64,000 nt of DNA from CBDESM01 sp965205165 (GTDB lineage Bacteria; Chloroflexota; Dehalococcoidia; Bin125), in NCBI GenBank assembly GCA_965205165.1, contig OZ242037.1, positions 1,488,001 through 1,552,000 on the forward strand. The letters are read 5' to 3'. Made by a program: the position numbers and the translations under genes. Under the pieces are notes generated by a model. That model saw only the letters and a program-made list of their open reading frames with translations, was not told the DNA's origin and searched no databases. Within the stretch, counting starts at the first letter, position 1; each line of letters opens with the position of its first letter. Shown here in pieces: positions 50,715-58,618 of the stretch.

Positions 50715-53069
50715 CTATCGTGAATCGGGGCGGGCGGCGGCGAGATCGGCGGCGATGCCCTGTTCAATCCAGCGGTCGATCTCGTCGTCGGAGCAGCCCA
50801 AGGTTCCGGCGAGGATGGCGCGGGTGTGCTCGCCGAGCCGCGGGGCGGGGCGCTCGCAGGCGGCGGGGGTGCGGGAGAAGCGCCAGGCGAAGCCTTGGTA
50901 GCGGCGGATGCCGGTATCGGGATGGGCGAGTTGGAGCCACCAGTCGCGGGCGGCGAGGTGGGGGTCGGCGAGGTGGGAGAGGGTCGTATGGGCGATGCCG
51001 GCGGGGACGCCGGCCGATTGGAGGCGGTGCTGGAGGGTGCGGGCGTCCCAGCGGCGGGTCCAGTCGGCGAGGGCTTGTTCGAGGCGGTCGATGCCGGCGA
51101 GTCTGCCGGCGGTTGCGGCCCAGGCGGGGTCGTCGAGGCCGGAATCCGGGCCGGCGGCTTCGACCAGCGAGCGCCACTCGTCGTCGGTGCGGATGGAGAT
51201 GGCGATCCATTCGTCCACGCCGGCGCAGGGGAAGAGCTCGCGGGGGGCGATGTCGGGGCGGCGGTTGCCGTTGCGCGGGGGCGTGCCGCCGCCGGCCGAG
51301 GCGAGCAGGACGTATTCGTCGAGGTAGCCGAGGGCGGCCTCGAACATCGCGCCTTGGACGCGGTGGCCGGGGCCGCCGGCGGTTTCGCGGCGGAGGACGG
51401 CGGCGAGGGCGGCGAGGGCCATTTGGGCGCCGACGATGGGGTCGGCCTGCATGGTGCCGAGCAGTCGGGGGGGCGAGCCGGGGTAGCCCATCAGGGAGTT
51501 CCAGCCGGAGTTGGCCTCAGTGGAGCCGCCGTTGGCGCGGTAGTTGGCGTAGGGGCCGTCGGCGCTGAAGCCGGAGCAGCTGACGAGGACGATGCGGGGG
51601 TTGACGGCGAGCAAGTCGTCGTGGGAGAGGCGGAGGTTGCGGAGGACGCGGGGTCGGAAATTTTCGAGCACGAGGTCGGCGCGGGCGACGAGGCGGAGGG
51701 CGAGTTCGCGGCCCTGCTCGGAGTCGAGCTTGATCGAGACGTTGCGCTTGCCGCGGTTGGCCATGTTGAAGTTGGCGCGGACGTTGAGGGGGTGGGCGCC
51801 GGGGGCGGCGGCGGGGGGCGGGCCGGAGGGCTCGTGGCGCCAGAGGTCGGGGCGGCCGGGGCCCTCGACCTTGATCACCTCGGCTCCGAGGTCGGAGAGC
51901 AGAGTGGCGGCGTAGGGGCCGAGCCAGGCGTGGGTGAAATCGACCACGCGCAGTCCGTCGAGCGGGCCGGCGGCGGCGGCGGGGCGCTCGCGGCGGGCGA
52001 AGGAACGCGACTCGTCGATTTCGCCGGCGGGTTCCGGCTGCGAGGCTTGCATCGGGGGGCCGGTTGCGGCGAGCGCGCCGAGCTGTTCGTGTTCGAGCGG
52101 CTGGAAGTAGCCGATCTCGGCCAGGTGGCGGTCCGCGAGCAGTTGTTCGGGCGAGCGGTGCCAGCCGAGGTTGACGTCGAGTTCGGCGAGGCCGTTGAAG
52201 ATGTTTTCAGACTTGCGGTCGGCGAGCAGGGGGGCGAAGTAGTCGAGCGAGGGTTGGCGCTCGGCCAGCGCGCCCTCGCCTTCGGCGAGTTCGGCTGGGG
52301 CGGGATCGGGGAGGCCGAAGGCGATCGGGGCGGCGGCGATGGCTGCGCGGTTCCAGGCGGGCAGGGAGATCCAGCCGTCGCGGGCGGGCAGGACTTCGGC
52401 CCAGTTGGGCGGGCCGTTGCCGCGAGGGAGGGGGGTGCCGTGGAATTCGCTGCGCAGGCTCATGATCAGGGTGGAGACGGCTTCCATTGCGGCGACTTCG
52501 ATCCATTGGCCGCGGCCGGAGTGGAGGCGTTCGAGCAGGGCGGCGACGGCTCCGAGGGCGGCGAGCGCGCCGACGGTGCGGGGGATGATCGTGCCCGGTG
52601 CGGCGAGCGGCTGCTTGGCAGGGTCGCCGTTGGTGTAGGCGAAGCCGGCGAGGGATTGGATTACGAGGTCGTCGGCCTGCCATTCCGCGTACGGGCCGGA
52701 GGCGCCGAAGGGGGAATGGCGGACGACGACTAAGCGGGGCCAGCGGGCTTCGAGCGCGGCTTCGTCGAATGCGCCGAGTTCGCCGGGCGGGGCGTCGGTG
52801 ATGAAGACGTCCGCGGCGTCGAGCTCGTGCAGGAGGTCGTGGGCGCCGGTTACGGCTTCGACGCGCTTGCCCTGGCTGAGCGAGGCCCAGAGGAGGGAAT
52901 GATGCTCGCCGTCGCGCTCGATCAGCGGGGGCTCGGCTCGGAGCGGGGAGCCGGCGGCGTCTTCGAGCGAGAGCACGTCGGCGCCCCAGCGGGCGAACTC
53001 GCGGGCGCAGGCTGCGGCTTCGACGCCGCGGCTCCATTCGACGATGCCGAGGCCAGCGAGCAGGTGCAT
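50715..53069 (-). CDS. Two-domain class III CoA-transferase (CaiB/BaiF type)
   Basis: The 784-residue protein joins two family III CoA-transferase domains. The N-terminal one (~1-350) begins LAGLGIVEWSRGVEAA and the second (~365-784) begins LDGLRVVDFTHAWLGPYAATLLSDLGAEVIKVEGP. The latter contains FNMANRGKRNVSIKLD, LVLENFRPRVLRNL and CSGFSADGPYA. The enzymes swap CoA between acids. Tandem-domain forms of this family occur in several phyla. The AhpD-like gene follows 22 bases later on the same strand. Confidence 0.9.
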   Translation of the reverse strand: MHLLAGLGIVEWSRGVEAAACAREFARWGADVLSLEDAAGSPLRAEPPLIERDGEHHSLLWASLSQGKRVEAVTGAHDLLHELDAADVFITDAPPGELGAFDEAALEARWPRLVVVRHSPFGASGPYAEWQADDLVIQSLAGFAYTNGDPAKQPLAAPGTIIPRTVGALAALGAVAALLERLHSGRGQWIEVAAMEAVSTLIMSLRSEFHGTPLPRGNGPPNWAEVLPARDGWISLPAWNRAAIAAAPIAFGLPDPAPAELAEGEGALAERQPSLDYFAPLLADRKSENIFNGLAELDVNLGWHRSPEQLLADRHLAEIGYFQPLEHEQLGALAATGPPMQASQPEPAGEIDESRSFARRERPAAAAGPLDGLRVVDFTHAWLGPYAATLLSDLGAEVIKVEGPGRPDLWRHEPSGPPPAAAPGAHPLNVRANFNMANRGKRNVSIKLDSEQGRELALRLVARADLVLENFRPRVLRNLRLSHDDLLAVNPRIVLVSCSGFSADGPYANYRANGGSTEANSGWNSLMGYPGSPPRLLGTMQADPIVGAQMALAALAAVLRRETAGGPGHRVQGAMFEAALGYLDEYVLLASAGGGTPPRNGNRRPDIAPRELFPCAGVDEWIAISIRTDDEWRSLVEAAGPDSGLDDPAWAATAGRLAGIDRLEQALADWTRRWDARTLQHRLQSAGVPAGIAHTTLSHLADPHLAARDWWLQLAHPDTGIRRYQGFAWRFSRTPAACERPAPRLGEHTRAILAGTLGCSDDEIDRWIEQGIAADLAAARPDSR

Positions 53070-53172
53070 CGGCTGAGGCTACCGAACAGGGGCTGTGAAA
53101 CGGGGGCTGCCGAACGGGCCGCGCCGAATCGCGTAGATTGGCGGGAACGCGGCACGTGGAAGGAGGCGGCAG

Positions 53173-53964
53173 ATGGGGCGCTATGCATCGGCGGAAGAGG
53201 CGTACCGGGCGTTCTTCGAGAACTTCAACCGCAAGGATGCGGAGGGCTGGGCGGGGGTGATGTCGTATCCGCATGTGCGGGTCGCGCCGACGGGCGGGGC
53301 GGAGGTGCAGAAGGTGGCGGCGGGGGTGCCGCGGACGCCGGCGCGGTTGTTCCCGACGGCGGCGGACTATGCGGGGGCGGCGAACTGGGAGCGGTTCGAG
53401 CGGACGGGCTGGGTGCGGACGGAGGGGATTCCGACGGAGCGGATTCACGAGTCGGAGACGATGGTGCACTTGGCGGGCGGCTGGTCGCGCTACAACGCGG
53501 CGGGCGAGGCGTTCGTGACGAACCGGGTTTGCTACATCCTGACGAAGCTGGAGGAGGGCTGGGGGATTCAGGCGCGGTTCGGGGTGGACTCGTGGGTTGA
53601 GGGGGAGGATCAGTCGGCGGGCGAGGGGGCCGCGAGGGAACTGGTGGAGCGGGCGATCGGGCTGGAGCTGGAGGGGGAAATCGCGGCGGTTGCGGCGCTG
53701 TGCCGCTATCCGCTCACGATCGTCGGGGTGGGCGAGGTGGTGCAGTTCGGGTCGGCGGAGGAGCTGGTCGAGTTGTCGCAGGGGCCGGGGGCGCGTGCGG
53801 GGACGGTTTCGGCGCGGGTGGTGCAATCGGGGCGGCGCGGGGTGACGCTGTCGGCGCGGGTGGAGACTGGGGATGTGGTCGGGCAGCGGCTGGTGCTGGC
53901 GACGCTGGATGAGGATGAGTGGAAGATCGCGGCCGTCGCGCCGATGCCGGGGGAGTACGACTAG
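53173..53964 (+). CDS. SnoaL/NTF2-like repeat protein
   Basis: The 263-residue product starts ASAEEAYRAFFENFNRKDAEGWAGVMSYPHVRV, an NTF2-like/SnoaL opening. A second similar half follows with ALELEGEIAAVAALCRYPLTIVG-like strands and ends in LATLDEDEWKIAAVAP. Such folds serve as ketosteroid-isomerase-like enzymes or ligand binders. It is divergent from the CoA-transferase, so they may share a regulatory region. No catalytic Asp/His pair could be assigned. Confidence 0.7.
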   Translation: MGRYASAEEAYRAFFENFNRKDAEGWAGVMSYPHVRVAPTGGAEVQKVAAGVPRTPARLFPTAADYAGAANWERFERTGWVRTEGIPTERIHESETMVHLAGGWSRYNAAGEAFVTNRVCYILTKLEEGWGIQARFGVDSWVEGEDQSAGEGAARELVERAIGLELEGEIAAVAALCRYPLTIVGVGEVVQFGSAEELVELSQGPGARAGTVSARVVQSGRRGVTLSARVETGDVVGQRLVLATLDEDEWKIAAVAPMPGEYD

Positions 53965-54203
53965 GCACTCGGGCGCGGGGCGCATCGCTAACGGACACGA
54001 GGTTTGATAAACTTCGATTGAGTCGATCGGACTCGGCGGCGTGGCGCGAACATCTCGGTCGGCTGCTAGATGATGACCAGCGGGGGTGGGAGTTGATTTT
54101 GATCACCTTGGTTGAGGTAGAGGACTGGAGATCACGGCGAGGTCAACATATATTACTGCCTGACTTAACTTGATGCAATGCAGATGGCGTACGTGATATG
54201 TCT
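53965..54203. other. Gap between the SnoaL-like gene and the Ubl operon
   Basis: The GC content drops sharply from about 53990 rightward. The plus strand carries a frame from within the SnoaL-like gene to a TAA at 54171 that encodes LRLSRSDSAAWREHLGRLLDDDQRGWELILITLVEVEDWRS in its second part; it lacks a convincing start of its own and may be a gene fragment. This place looks like the left edge of the acquired island. Confidence 0.45.
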
Positions 54204-55589
54204 TCATCGAGAAATATATGGCGGATTTGCCAAATCTCCCATCGCCGTACGCATTGGAAAACGACAGTTGTCGCGGCAGCTCTCGTTTCGGATACGCAGT
54301 GAATTTGTTTTGAATTCGTAGTCTTGCTGCTGTACGTCTGGCCAAGCTTCATTGCCAATGATGTATCGCACCATTTGATTCACCGCCATAGAAGCCGCTG
54401 ACAAAGAGAACGGAAACACATTCTCGTTGCGTCGTGTTAAATCTGCTGAGGTGCCGGCGATGTAAGAGGGATCGTCGAGCAGGCGTCCCAAGTCTAGATG
54501 AACGCTGCTTGTATCATATTGTCCGTTGCATCGCAAGCATTGATGTGAAGGGGTGATGAGATGGGATCTCCAATGTGCTGAAAATAGTTCATCATTGCGT
54601 TCATGTCGATCTACGAGAATGCCAGTGTCAATGATCGGGATGAGGTGGCTGTATGCGATGAAGTTCGCTACATCGCGTGCTGCTGGTCGATCGACGCAGC
54701 TGAAGATGATATCACAGTCCAGCGCCATGGAGTAGGCATCTGGAGATTGAAGAGGTTGGGCCAATGAGATGATATGAAGGTTGCTGGCCGTTCCATGTTG
54801 TTTCATCGCACGTGCGCTGATGTCCACCTTCATCGCACCAATATCGTTTTTATCTGCATTCATTAGGCGATCTAGGTTGTGCGATTCAACGTGATCTGGA
54901 TCGATAAGTGTCGCACGGCCAACGCCGATGCGGGCAACGGCTTCTGCCACGATCGAACCGACAGAGCCCAAACCTATAATGCCGACATGTAAGCGTGATA
55001 ATGCATTCTGCACGCGTGTCCCCCACGTGTCAACGGTGCGACGCAGCACTTCCTGACGCGCAAGGGGAGGAACTCTCCGATCGGAGAAGTGCAATTGGTA
55101 CGCCCTTCTGCGAACGATACGTACCTTATCACACCATTGCCAGTGAATATCTCGATCTACTCTCTTCCATACTCTCGCACTCCATGTGCCGTCGCGCCCG
55201 ATCGTCATGCCAATTAGCGGGTAGCCGAGGCCATTCGCTGGCCCTGCAAGCACATCATGTTCAGCAACAGCGTCTGTTAGACTCATATCTTGCCATCCAT
55301 CTGCTGGGTGACTGTGGAAAAATGCCAAGCCTGCACCATGGGCACGGGCCGAGTCAAGCACCCGTTTGAAGTACTCTGGCCGGAAACTCACATTATGATG
55401 CAAGTCTCGTTCATTTACTTTGGGCAGGATCACTTCGCCGATCAAACCGGTCGTTCGATCTTGTCCGGTAGATGGTCGCCAAAGGGCGAAGCATAGATCT
55501 TCTTGCATCATGCTTCTTCTATAGTGCTGTAGAAGGTGTGTGCGAGCCTTTTCTTCCGCAGATGCTTCGAATGCCACTTCGTATCTCAT
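54204..55589 (-). CDS. JAB protease-ThiF/E1 fusion of a ubiquitin-like system
   Basis: The 461-residue protein combines two enzymes. Residues ~1-150 form a JAB/JAMM domain: E52, H92-S-H94-P, S103 and D106 supply the zinc-site pattern ExnHxHP...SxxD. Residues ~180-440 form a ThiF/E1-like domain with GIIGLGSVGS (203-212), IDPDHVESHNLDRL (229-242) and SCVDRP. Zinc-type cysteine pairs are at C351/C354 and C438/C442. The E1 activates the Ubl C-terminus with ATP; the JAB may mature or remove the modifier. Its start overlaps the E2-like gene's stop (ATGA). It lies in an AT-richer island. An obvious E1 catalytic Cys distinct from the zinc cysteines is not clear. Confidence 0.88.
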   Translation of the reverse strand: MRYEVAFEASAEEKARTHLLQHYRRSMMQEDLCFALWRPSTGQDRTTGLIGEVILPKVNERDLHHNVSFRPEYFKRVLDSARAHGAGLAFFHSHPADGWQDMSLTDAVAEHDVLAGPANGLGYPLIGMTIGRDGTWSARVWKRVDRDIHWQWCDKVRIVRRRAYQLHFSDRRVPPLARQEVLRRTVDTWGTRVQNALSRLHVGIIGLGSVGSIVAEAVARIGVGRATLIDPDHVESHNLDRLMNADKNDIGAMKVDISARAMKQHGTASNLHIISLAQPLQSPDAYSMALDCDIIFSCVDRPAARDVANFIAYSHLIPIIDTGILVDRHERNDELFSAHWRSHLITPSHQCLRCNGQYDTSSVHLDLGRLLDDPSYIAGTSADLTRRNENVFPFSLSAASMAVNQMVRYIIGNEAWPDVQQQDYEFKTNSLRIRNESCRDNCRFPMRTAMGDLANPPYISR

Positions 55590-55975
55590 ACATTGCTCCA
55601 GATCCGTGACAGGTGTCGGCTGATATAGGTTTGCATCGTCTGTTGTTCCGGTGGCAGGCTATCCCAGAAGTCCGATGGTGGCCGGCTCATCGCCAACCAT
55701 TGTTCCTCATCACGGATATATGATTGTGTAACACCACTTGCCAAGCCATCTGGCGCTGGTGGAGAGGTGTGAATCCAGTGCGGCGGATACTCTGGATACC
55801 CAAGTTCGTCAAAGCTGATGCCGACCCGCCGACTCGTGCCCGCCAAACTACCTGATACGAACTCATATTGGAAAGCGACGACTTGGCCGCGCTCCCAATC
55901 AAAGATGGCAGGCTCGTAGCCGAGGCCGCGGAGCTCTTCGCTCACCATAGCGATTGCGGCAGCTGCATCGTTCAT
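55586..55975 (-). CDS. E2-like protein of the ubiquitin-like system
   Basis: The 129-residue protein sits between the Ubl and JAB-E1 genes. It has an N-terminal helix (AMVSEELRGLGYE), beta strands, a YPEYPPHWIHTSPP segment as in prokaryotic E2-like (Prok-E2) families, and a C-terminal EEQWLAMSRPPSDFWDS... YISRHLSRIW helical region. No cysteine occurs anywhere, so a classical thioester cannot form. It may act as a pseudo-E2 scaffold or use another nucleophile. The call rests on order and motif layout; a distant unrelated adaptor is possible. Confidence 0.72.
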   Translation of the reverse strand: MNDAAAAIAMVSEELRGLGYEPAIFDWERGQVVAFQYEFVSGSLAGTSRRVGISFDELGYPEYPPHWIHTSPPAPDGLASGVTQSYIRDEEQWLAMSRPPSDFWDSLPPEQQTMQTYISRHLSRIWSNV

Positions 55976-55990
55976 TCTCGTACCTTCCGG

Positions 55991-56236
55991 TCATGCCGTA
56001 GGCGTGGACTCTCTGTTGATGGCGAAGAAGACGTTGTCCTCCGAGAAATCGACCTCGTCGTCCCAGCCGTAGACCTTGTCGTCGAACGACGCGCTCTTCA
56101 GCTCGTAGGTGCTTGGGGCACGGGAGAGTGCGCCTTCCTTCTCCGCCCGTTCCAGAATGTCGTGGGCAACGGCGCGCTCGTTGGGCATCTCGAACTCAAT
56201 GCCGTCGACTTTGACGGAATAAGAAGTGGAGGACAT
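55991..56236 (-). CDS. Ubiquitin-like modifier (multiubiquitin-type domain)
   Basis: From ATG 56236 (AAGGA six bases upstream) the protein has 81 residues. SYSVKVDGIEFEMPNERAVAHDILERA... TYELKSASFDDKVYGWDDEVDFSEDNVFFAI follows the pattern of the bacterial Multi_ubiq domain: V-V-DG opening strand, helix with DILE, L-strand and a D-V-D/F-S ending. It is a single domain. The end is INRESTPTA without GG, so a processing step or a non-standard C-terminus is implied. It is the first gene of a three-gene operon. Confidence 0.78.
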   Translation of the reverse strand: MSSTSYSVKVDGIEFEMPNERAVAHDILERAEKEGALSRAPSTYELKSASFDDKVYGWDDEVDFSEDNVFFAINRESTPTA

Positions 56237-56253
56237 GACACATCCTTGGCTCT

Positions 56254-56270
56254 TGGTCGCCAAGCGACCA
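56254..56270. promoter_or_regulatory. Inverted repeat in the Ubl operon leader
   Basis: TGGTCGC-CAA-GCGACCA is a perfect 7-bp dyad with a 3-base loop, between the candidate promoter and the ribosome-binding site of the Ubl gene. It may be an operator or an mRNA hairpin controlling translation. Confidence 0.55.
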
Positions 56271-56284
56271 GCTGTCTCCTACTA

Positions 56285-56313
56285 TGTCTATCACATCCAT
56301 CGGGGACTTGCAA
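56285..56313 (-). promoter_or_regulatory. Candidate promoter of the Ubl operon
   Basis: On the minus strand, TTGCAA (56308-56313) and TAGACA (56285-56290) are spaced by 17 bases. They lie 49 bases upstream of the Ubl start codon and are the best -35/-10 pair in this AT-richer gap. Confidence 0.45.
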
Positions 56314-56378
56314 GTGCTTCCCAAGCGAACTGTGTCACAGGATACAGATGGAGGGCGAGGGGCACCGCTGGAAAGTGG

Positions 56379-57185
56379 TCAAGCGTCGGGGGGGAGTTTT
56401 TCCAGGGCGCGTTTTACGGGGGAGAGTTGGCGTTTGCCGGGGACTTGGCGGGGGTCGGGGGTGCCGAATCTGGCGCCTAGGGCGTAGGTGTGGAAGGCGG
56501 AGTTGATGTGGGTGGTGAAGCCTTGGGCGTCGAGCATGTTGTTGATGGAGGCTTTGATTTGGCGGAGGGCCATGGGGGAGTGCTGGGCGACTTCTTCGGC
56601 GTAGGCGAGGGTTTCGCGTTCGAGGTTCTGGCGGGGGTAGACGCGGTTGACGAAGCCGTGCTGCATGGCTTCGTCTGCGCCGATGAAGCGGTTTTGGAAG
56701 AGGATTTCCTTGGCTTTGCGGGGGCCGAGGTCCCAGGGGGGCGAGAAGTACTGGGTGTGGGAGGCGAGGAATTGGGCGTCTTGGGAGGCGAAGATGAGGT
56801 CCATGGAGGAGGCGACCATCCAGCCGCCGAAGATGCAGCGTCCGTGGACCATGGCGATGGTGGGCTTGGGGAGGTTGCGCCAGCGCATGGTGTTGTGGAT
56901 GCGGGTGTCGCGCTGGCGGTCGTAGACGCCGACGAAGTCTTCGGCCCAGCCGCGCTGTTCGCGGTCGGCGAGTTCGGGAGGGGAGCCGAGGTCGTGGCCG
57001 GCGGAGAAGTCGGGGCCGTTGCCGGAGAGGATGACGACGAGGACGTCTGGGTCGTCGGCCGCGGCCTGCATGGCGATGTCGATCTCTTCGAGCAGGATGC
57101 GGGATTGGGCGTTGCGGTATTCGGGGCGGTTCATGATCACGCGGGCGACGGGGCCCGGCTGGTAGATGACTTGCTGGAGTTCCAT
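56379..57185 (-). CDS. Enoyl-CoA hydratase/isomerase family protein
   Basis: From MELQQVIYQPGP the 268-residue protein shows crotonase motifs: VARVIMNRPEYRNAQS, the oxyanion region SGNGPDFSAGHDLGSPP and MVHGRCIFGGWMVASSMDLIFAS. A C-terminal AQHSPMALRQIKASIN segment follows. The GHDLGSPP loop contains an uncommon Asp. It likely acts on an acyl-CoA in degradation. It is the first gene on the right of the Ubl island; the DNA composition returns to high GC here. Confidence 0.9.
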   Translation of the reverse strand: MELQQVIYQPGPVARVIMNRPEYRNAQSRILLEEIDIAMQAAADDPDVLVVILSGNGPDFSAGHDLGSPPELADREQRGWAEDFVGVYDRQRDTRIHNTMRWRNLPKPTIAMVHGRCIFGGWMVASSMDLIFASQDAQFLASHTQYFSPPWDLGPRKAKEILFQNRFIGADEAMQHGFVNRVYPRQNLERETLAYAEEVAQHSPMALRQIKASINNMLDAQGFTTHINSAFHTYALGARFGTPDPRQVPGKRQLSPVKRALEKLPPDA

Positions 57186-57276
57186 CGCCGGTCCTTTCGG
57201 TCGGATGGCGCGCGCGGGTGCCGGCGCGGTGGCAAGGGTAGCGGGATGGCGGCGCGATGGGGCCGCCATAGGGAGA

Positions 57277-58350
57277 TCAGGGTGAGATGCCGAAGGCGTT
57301 GAGGTAGAGGAGGCGGGCTTGGGCGGGGGGGAGGCCTTGGCCGAGGTACTGGTCGTTGATGCGGATTTCGAAGTGGAGGTGGAGGTCGGTGCCGGGTGCT
57401 TCCCAGACGACGGCTTGGCCGGATTCGCCGACGAGTCCGATGACTTGTCCGGCGGAGACTTGGACGCCTTCGGCGATGTCGGGGTGGATTGCGCCGAGGT
57501 GGGCGTAGCGGGTGACGACGCCGGCGCCGTGGTCGATCCAGACTTGGCGGCCGCGGAGGCGGTCGAGGATGGGTTCGCCGCGCCAGCCGGCTTGGTCGAA
57601 GGCGGCCCATTCGGCGGGGGTGACTTCGACGTACTCGCGGTCGGCGCGGATGACGGAGCCGGCTTTGGCGGCGAGGACTTGGGTGGCGGCGTTGATCGGG
57701 ATGCAGGCGGCCCATTCGTAGAAGTCGAGGCCTTCGTGGATGCCGAAGCGGTAGTCGCGGTCGGCACCCGGGAGGTGGCCGGGGTAGGCGGTGAGCAGGG
57801 CACCGGGTTGGGAGCAGTCGCCTTGGGCGCGCCATTGGCCGGCGAGGGGGACGGTGAAGCCGGTGAGGTCGGGAGCGGGGGCGGCTTGGGCGGGGGCGGT
57901 GGTCTCGGCGGGTTCGGCTTGGGGGGGCGCGGGTTGCCGGGCGTCTTCGGGGTCGGAAGCTGCGGGGGTTGCCGGTTGCGGTTGCGCGGGCTGCGCGGGT
58001 TGGGGATCGTCGGCGGAGGCGGGGGCGGGGGCGGCGGGGGAGGGTTGCTGAGGGGAAGGGGCTGCAGCAGCGGGTTCGGGGGCGGGGGCGTCGTTGGAGC
58101 GGGTTTGGATGAGGGCTACGGCTACGGCGGCCGCGATGGCGGCGGAGGCGATGGCGGCGTAGAGCCAGAGCGGTCCGGGGAGGATGCGGCGGAGGCCGGA
58201 TTTGCGCTGGGGGGGCAGATCGGGGAGAGCGGCGAGGCCGGTGCGCCTGGGCGGGCTCGGGGGGCCGCGGCGGGGAGGGGGCTGGGCGGCGCCGGGGGGG
58301 CGCGGGCGGGCGGGGGGCGGATCGGGCTGGTCGTGCGCGTCGCGTTGCAT
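57277..58350 (-). CDS. Membrane-anchored M23 peptidase with Pro/Ala-rich linker
   Basis: The 357-residue protein has a Pro-rich cytoplasmic start and one TM helix (LWLYAAIASAAIAAAVAVALI). A ~90-residue Ala/Pro linker follows, then a C-terminal M23 domain with HEGLDF, HLGAIHP and LHLHFEIR providing zinc and catalytic residues. It should cut peptidoglycan cross-links on the outer face. It lies near gatD/murT in the same orientation, so the block may serve wall remodelling. Confidence 0.88.
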   Translation of the reverse strand: MQRDAHDQPDPPPARPRPPGAAQPPPRRGPPSPPRRTGLAALPDLPPQRKSGLRRILPGPLWLYAAIASAAIAAAVAVALIQTRSNDAPAPEPAAAAPSPQQPSPAAPAPASADDPQPAQPAQPQPATPAASDPEDARQPAPPQAEPAETTAPAQAAPAPDLTGFTVPLAGQWRAQGDCSQPGALLTAYPGHLPGADRDYRFGIHEGLDFYEWAACIPINAATQVLAAKAGSVIRADREYVEVTPAEWAAFDQAGWRGEPILDRLRGRQVWIDHGAGVVTRYAHLGAIHPDIAEGVQVSAGQVIGLVGESGQAVVWEAPGTDLHLHFEIRINDQYLGQGLPPAQARLLYLNAFGISP

Positions 58351-58393
58351 GGGCGCGGGGGGTTCGCGGGGGCCGATCGCGGGGCGGGGGGCG

Positions 58394-58618
58394 CTAGGCG
58401 CGGGAGGGCGGGTAGCCCTCGTCTTGGAGGGCGTCGTCGATTTGGGCTGGGGCGGCTTGGTCGGGGTCGTAGTCGACGGTGACTCGCTTGGCGTCGATGT
58501 CGACGGCGACTTGGGCGATGCCTGGGATGGTGGCGAGGCGGGAGGTGATGGCGTCGGCGCAGTGCTGGCAGGAGATGTCGGGGGCGGTGCGGGTGAGGGT
58601 TGCGGGCATTTTGGTCAT
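58394..58618 (-). CDS. Heavy-metal-associated (HMA, CopZ-like) protein
   Basis: The 74-residue protein contains ISCQHCADAITSRLATIPGIAQVAVDIDAKRVTVDYD, the HMA ferredoxin-like fold with a CxxC metal motif. It would carry copper or zinc. Its start overlaps the stop of gatD by four bases. No P-type ATPase is in the window. Confidence 0.9.
   Translation of the reverse strand: MTKMPATLTRTAPDISCQHCADAITSRLATIPGIAQVAVDIDAKRVTVDYDPDQAAPAQIDDALQDEGYPPSRA

Noticed and set aside
53919..54173. 84-codon plus-strand frame spanning the SnoaL-like gene end and the gap
   Set aside because: Its start lies in another frame of the SnoaL-like gene and no start or ribosome-binding site is seen in the gap; at most a fragment.
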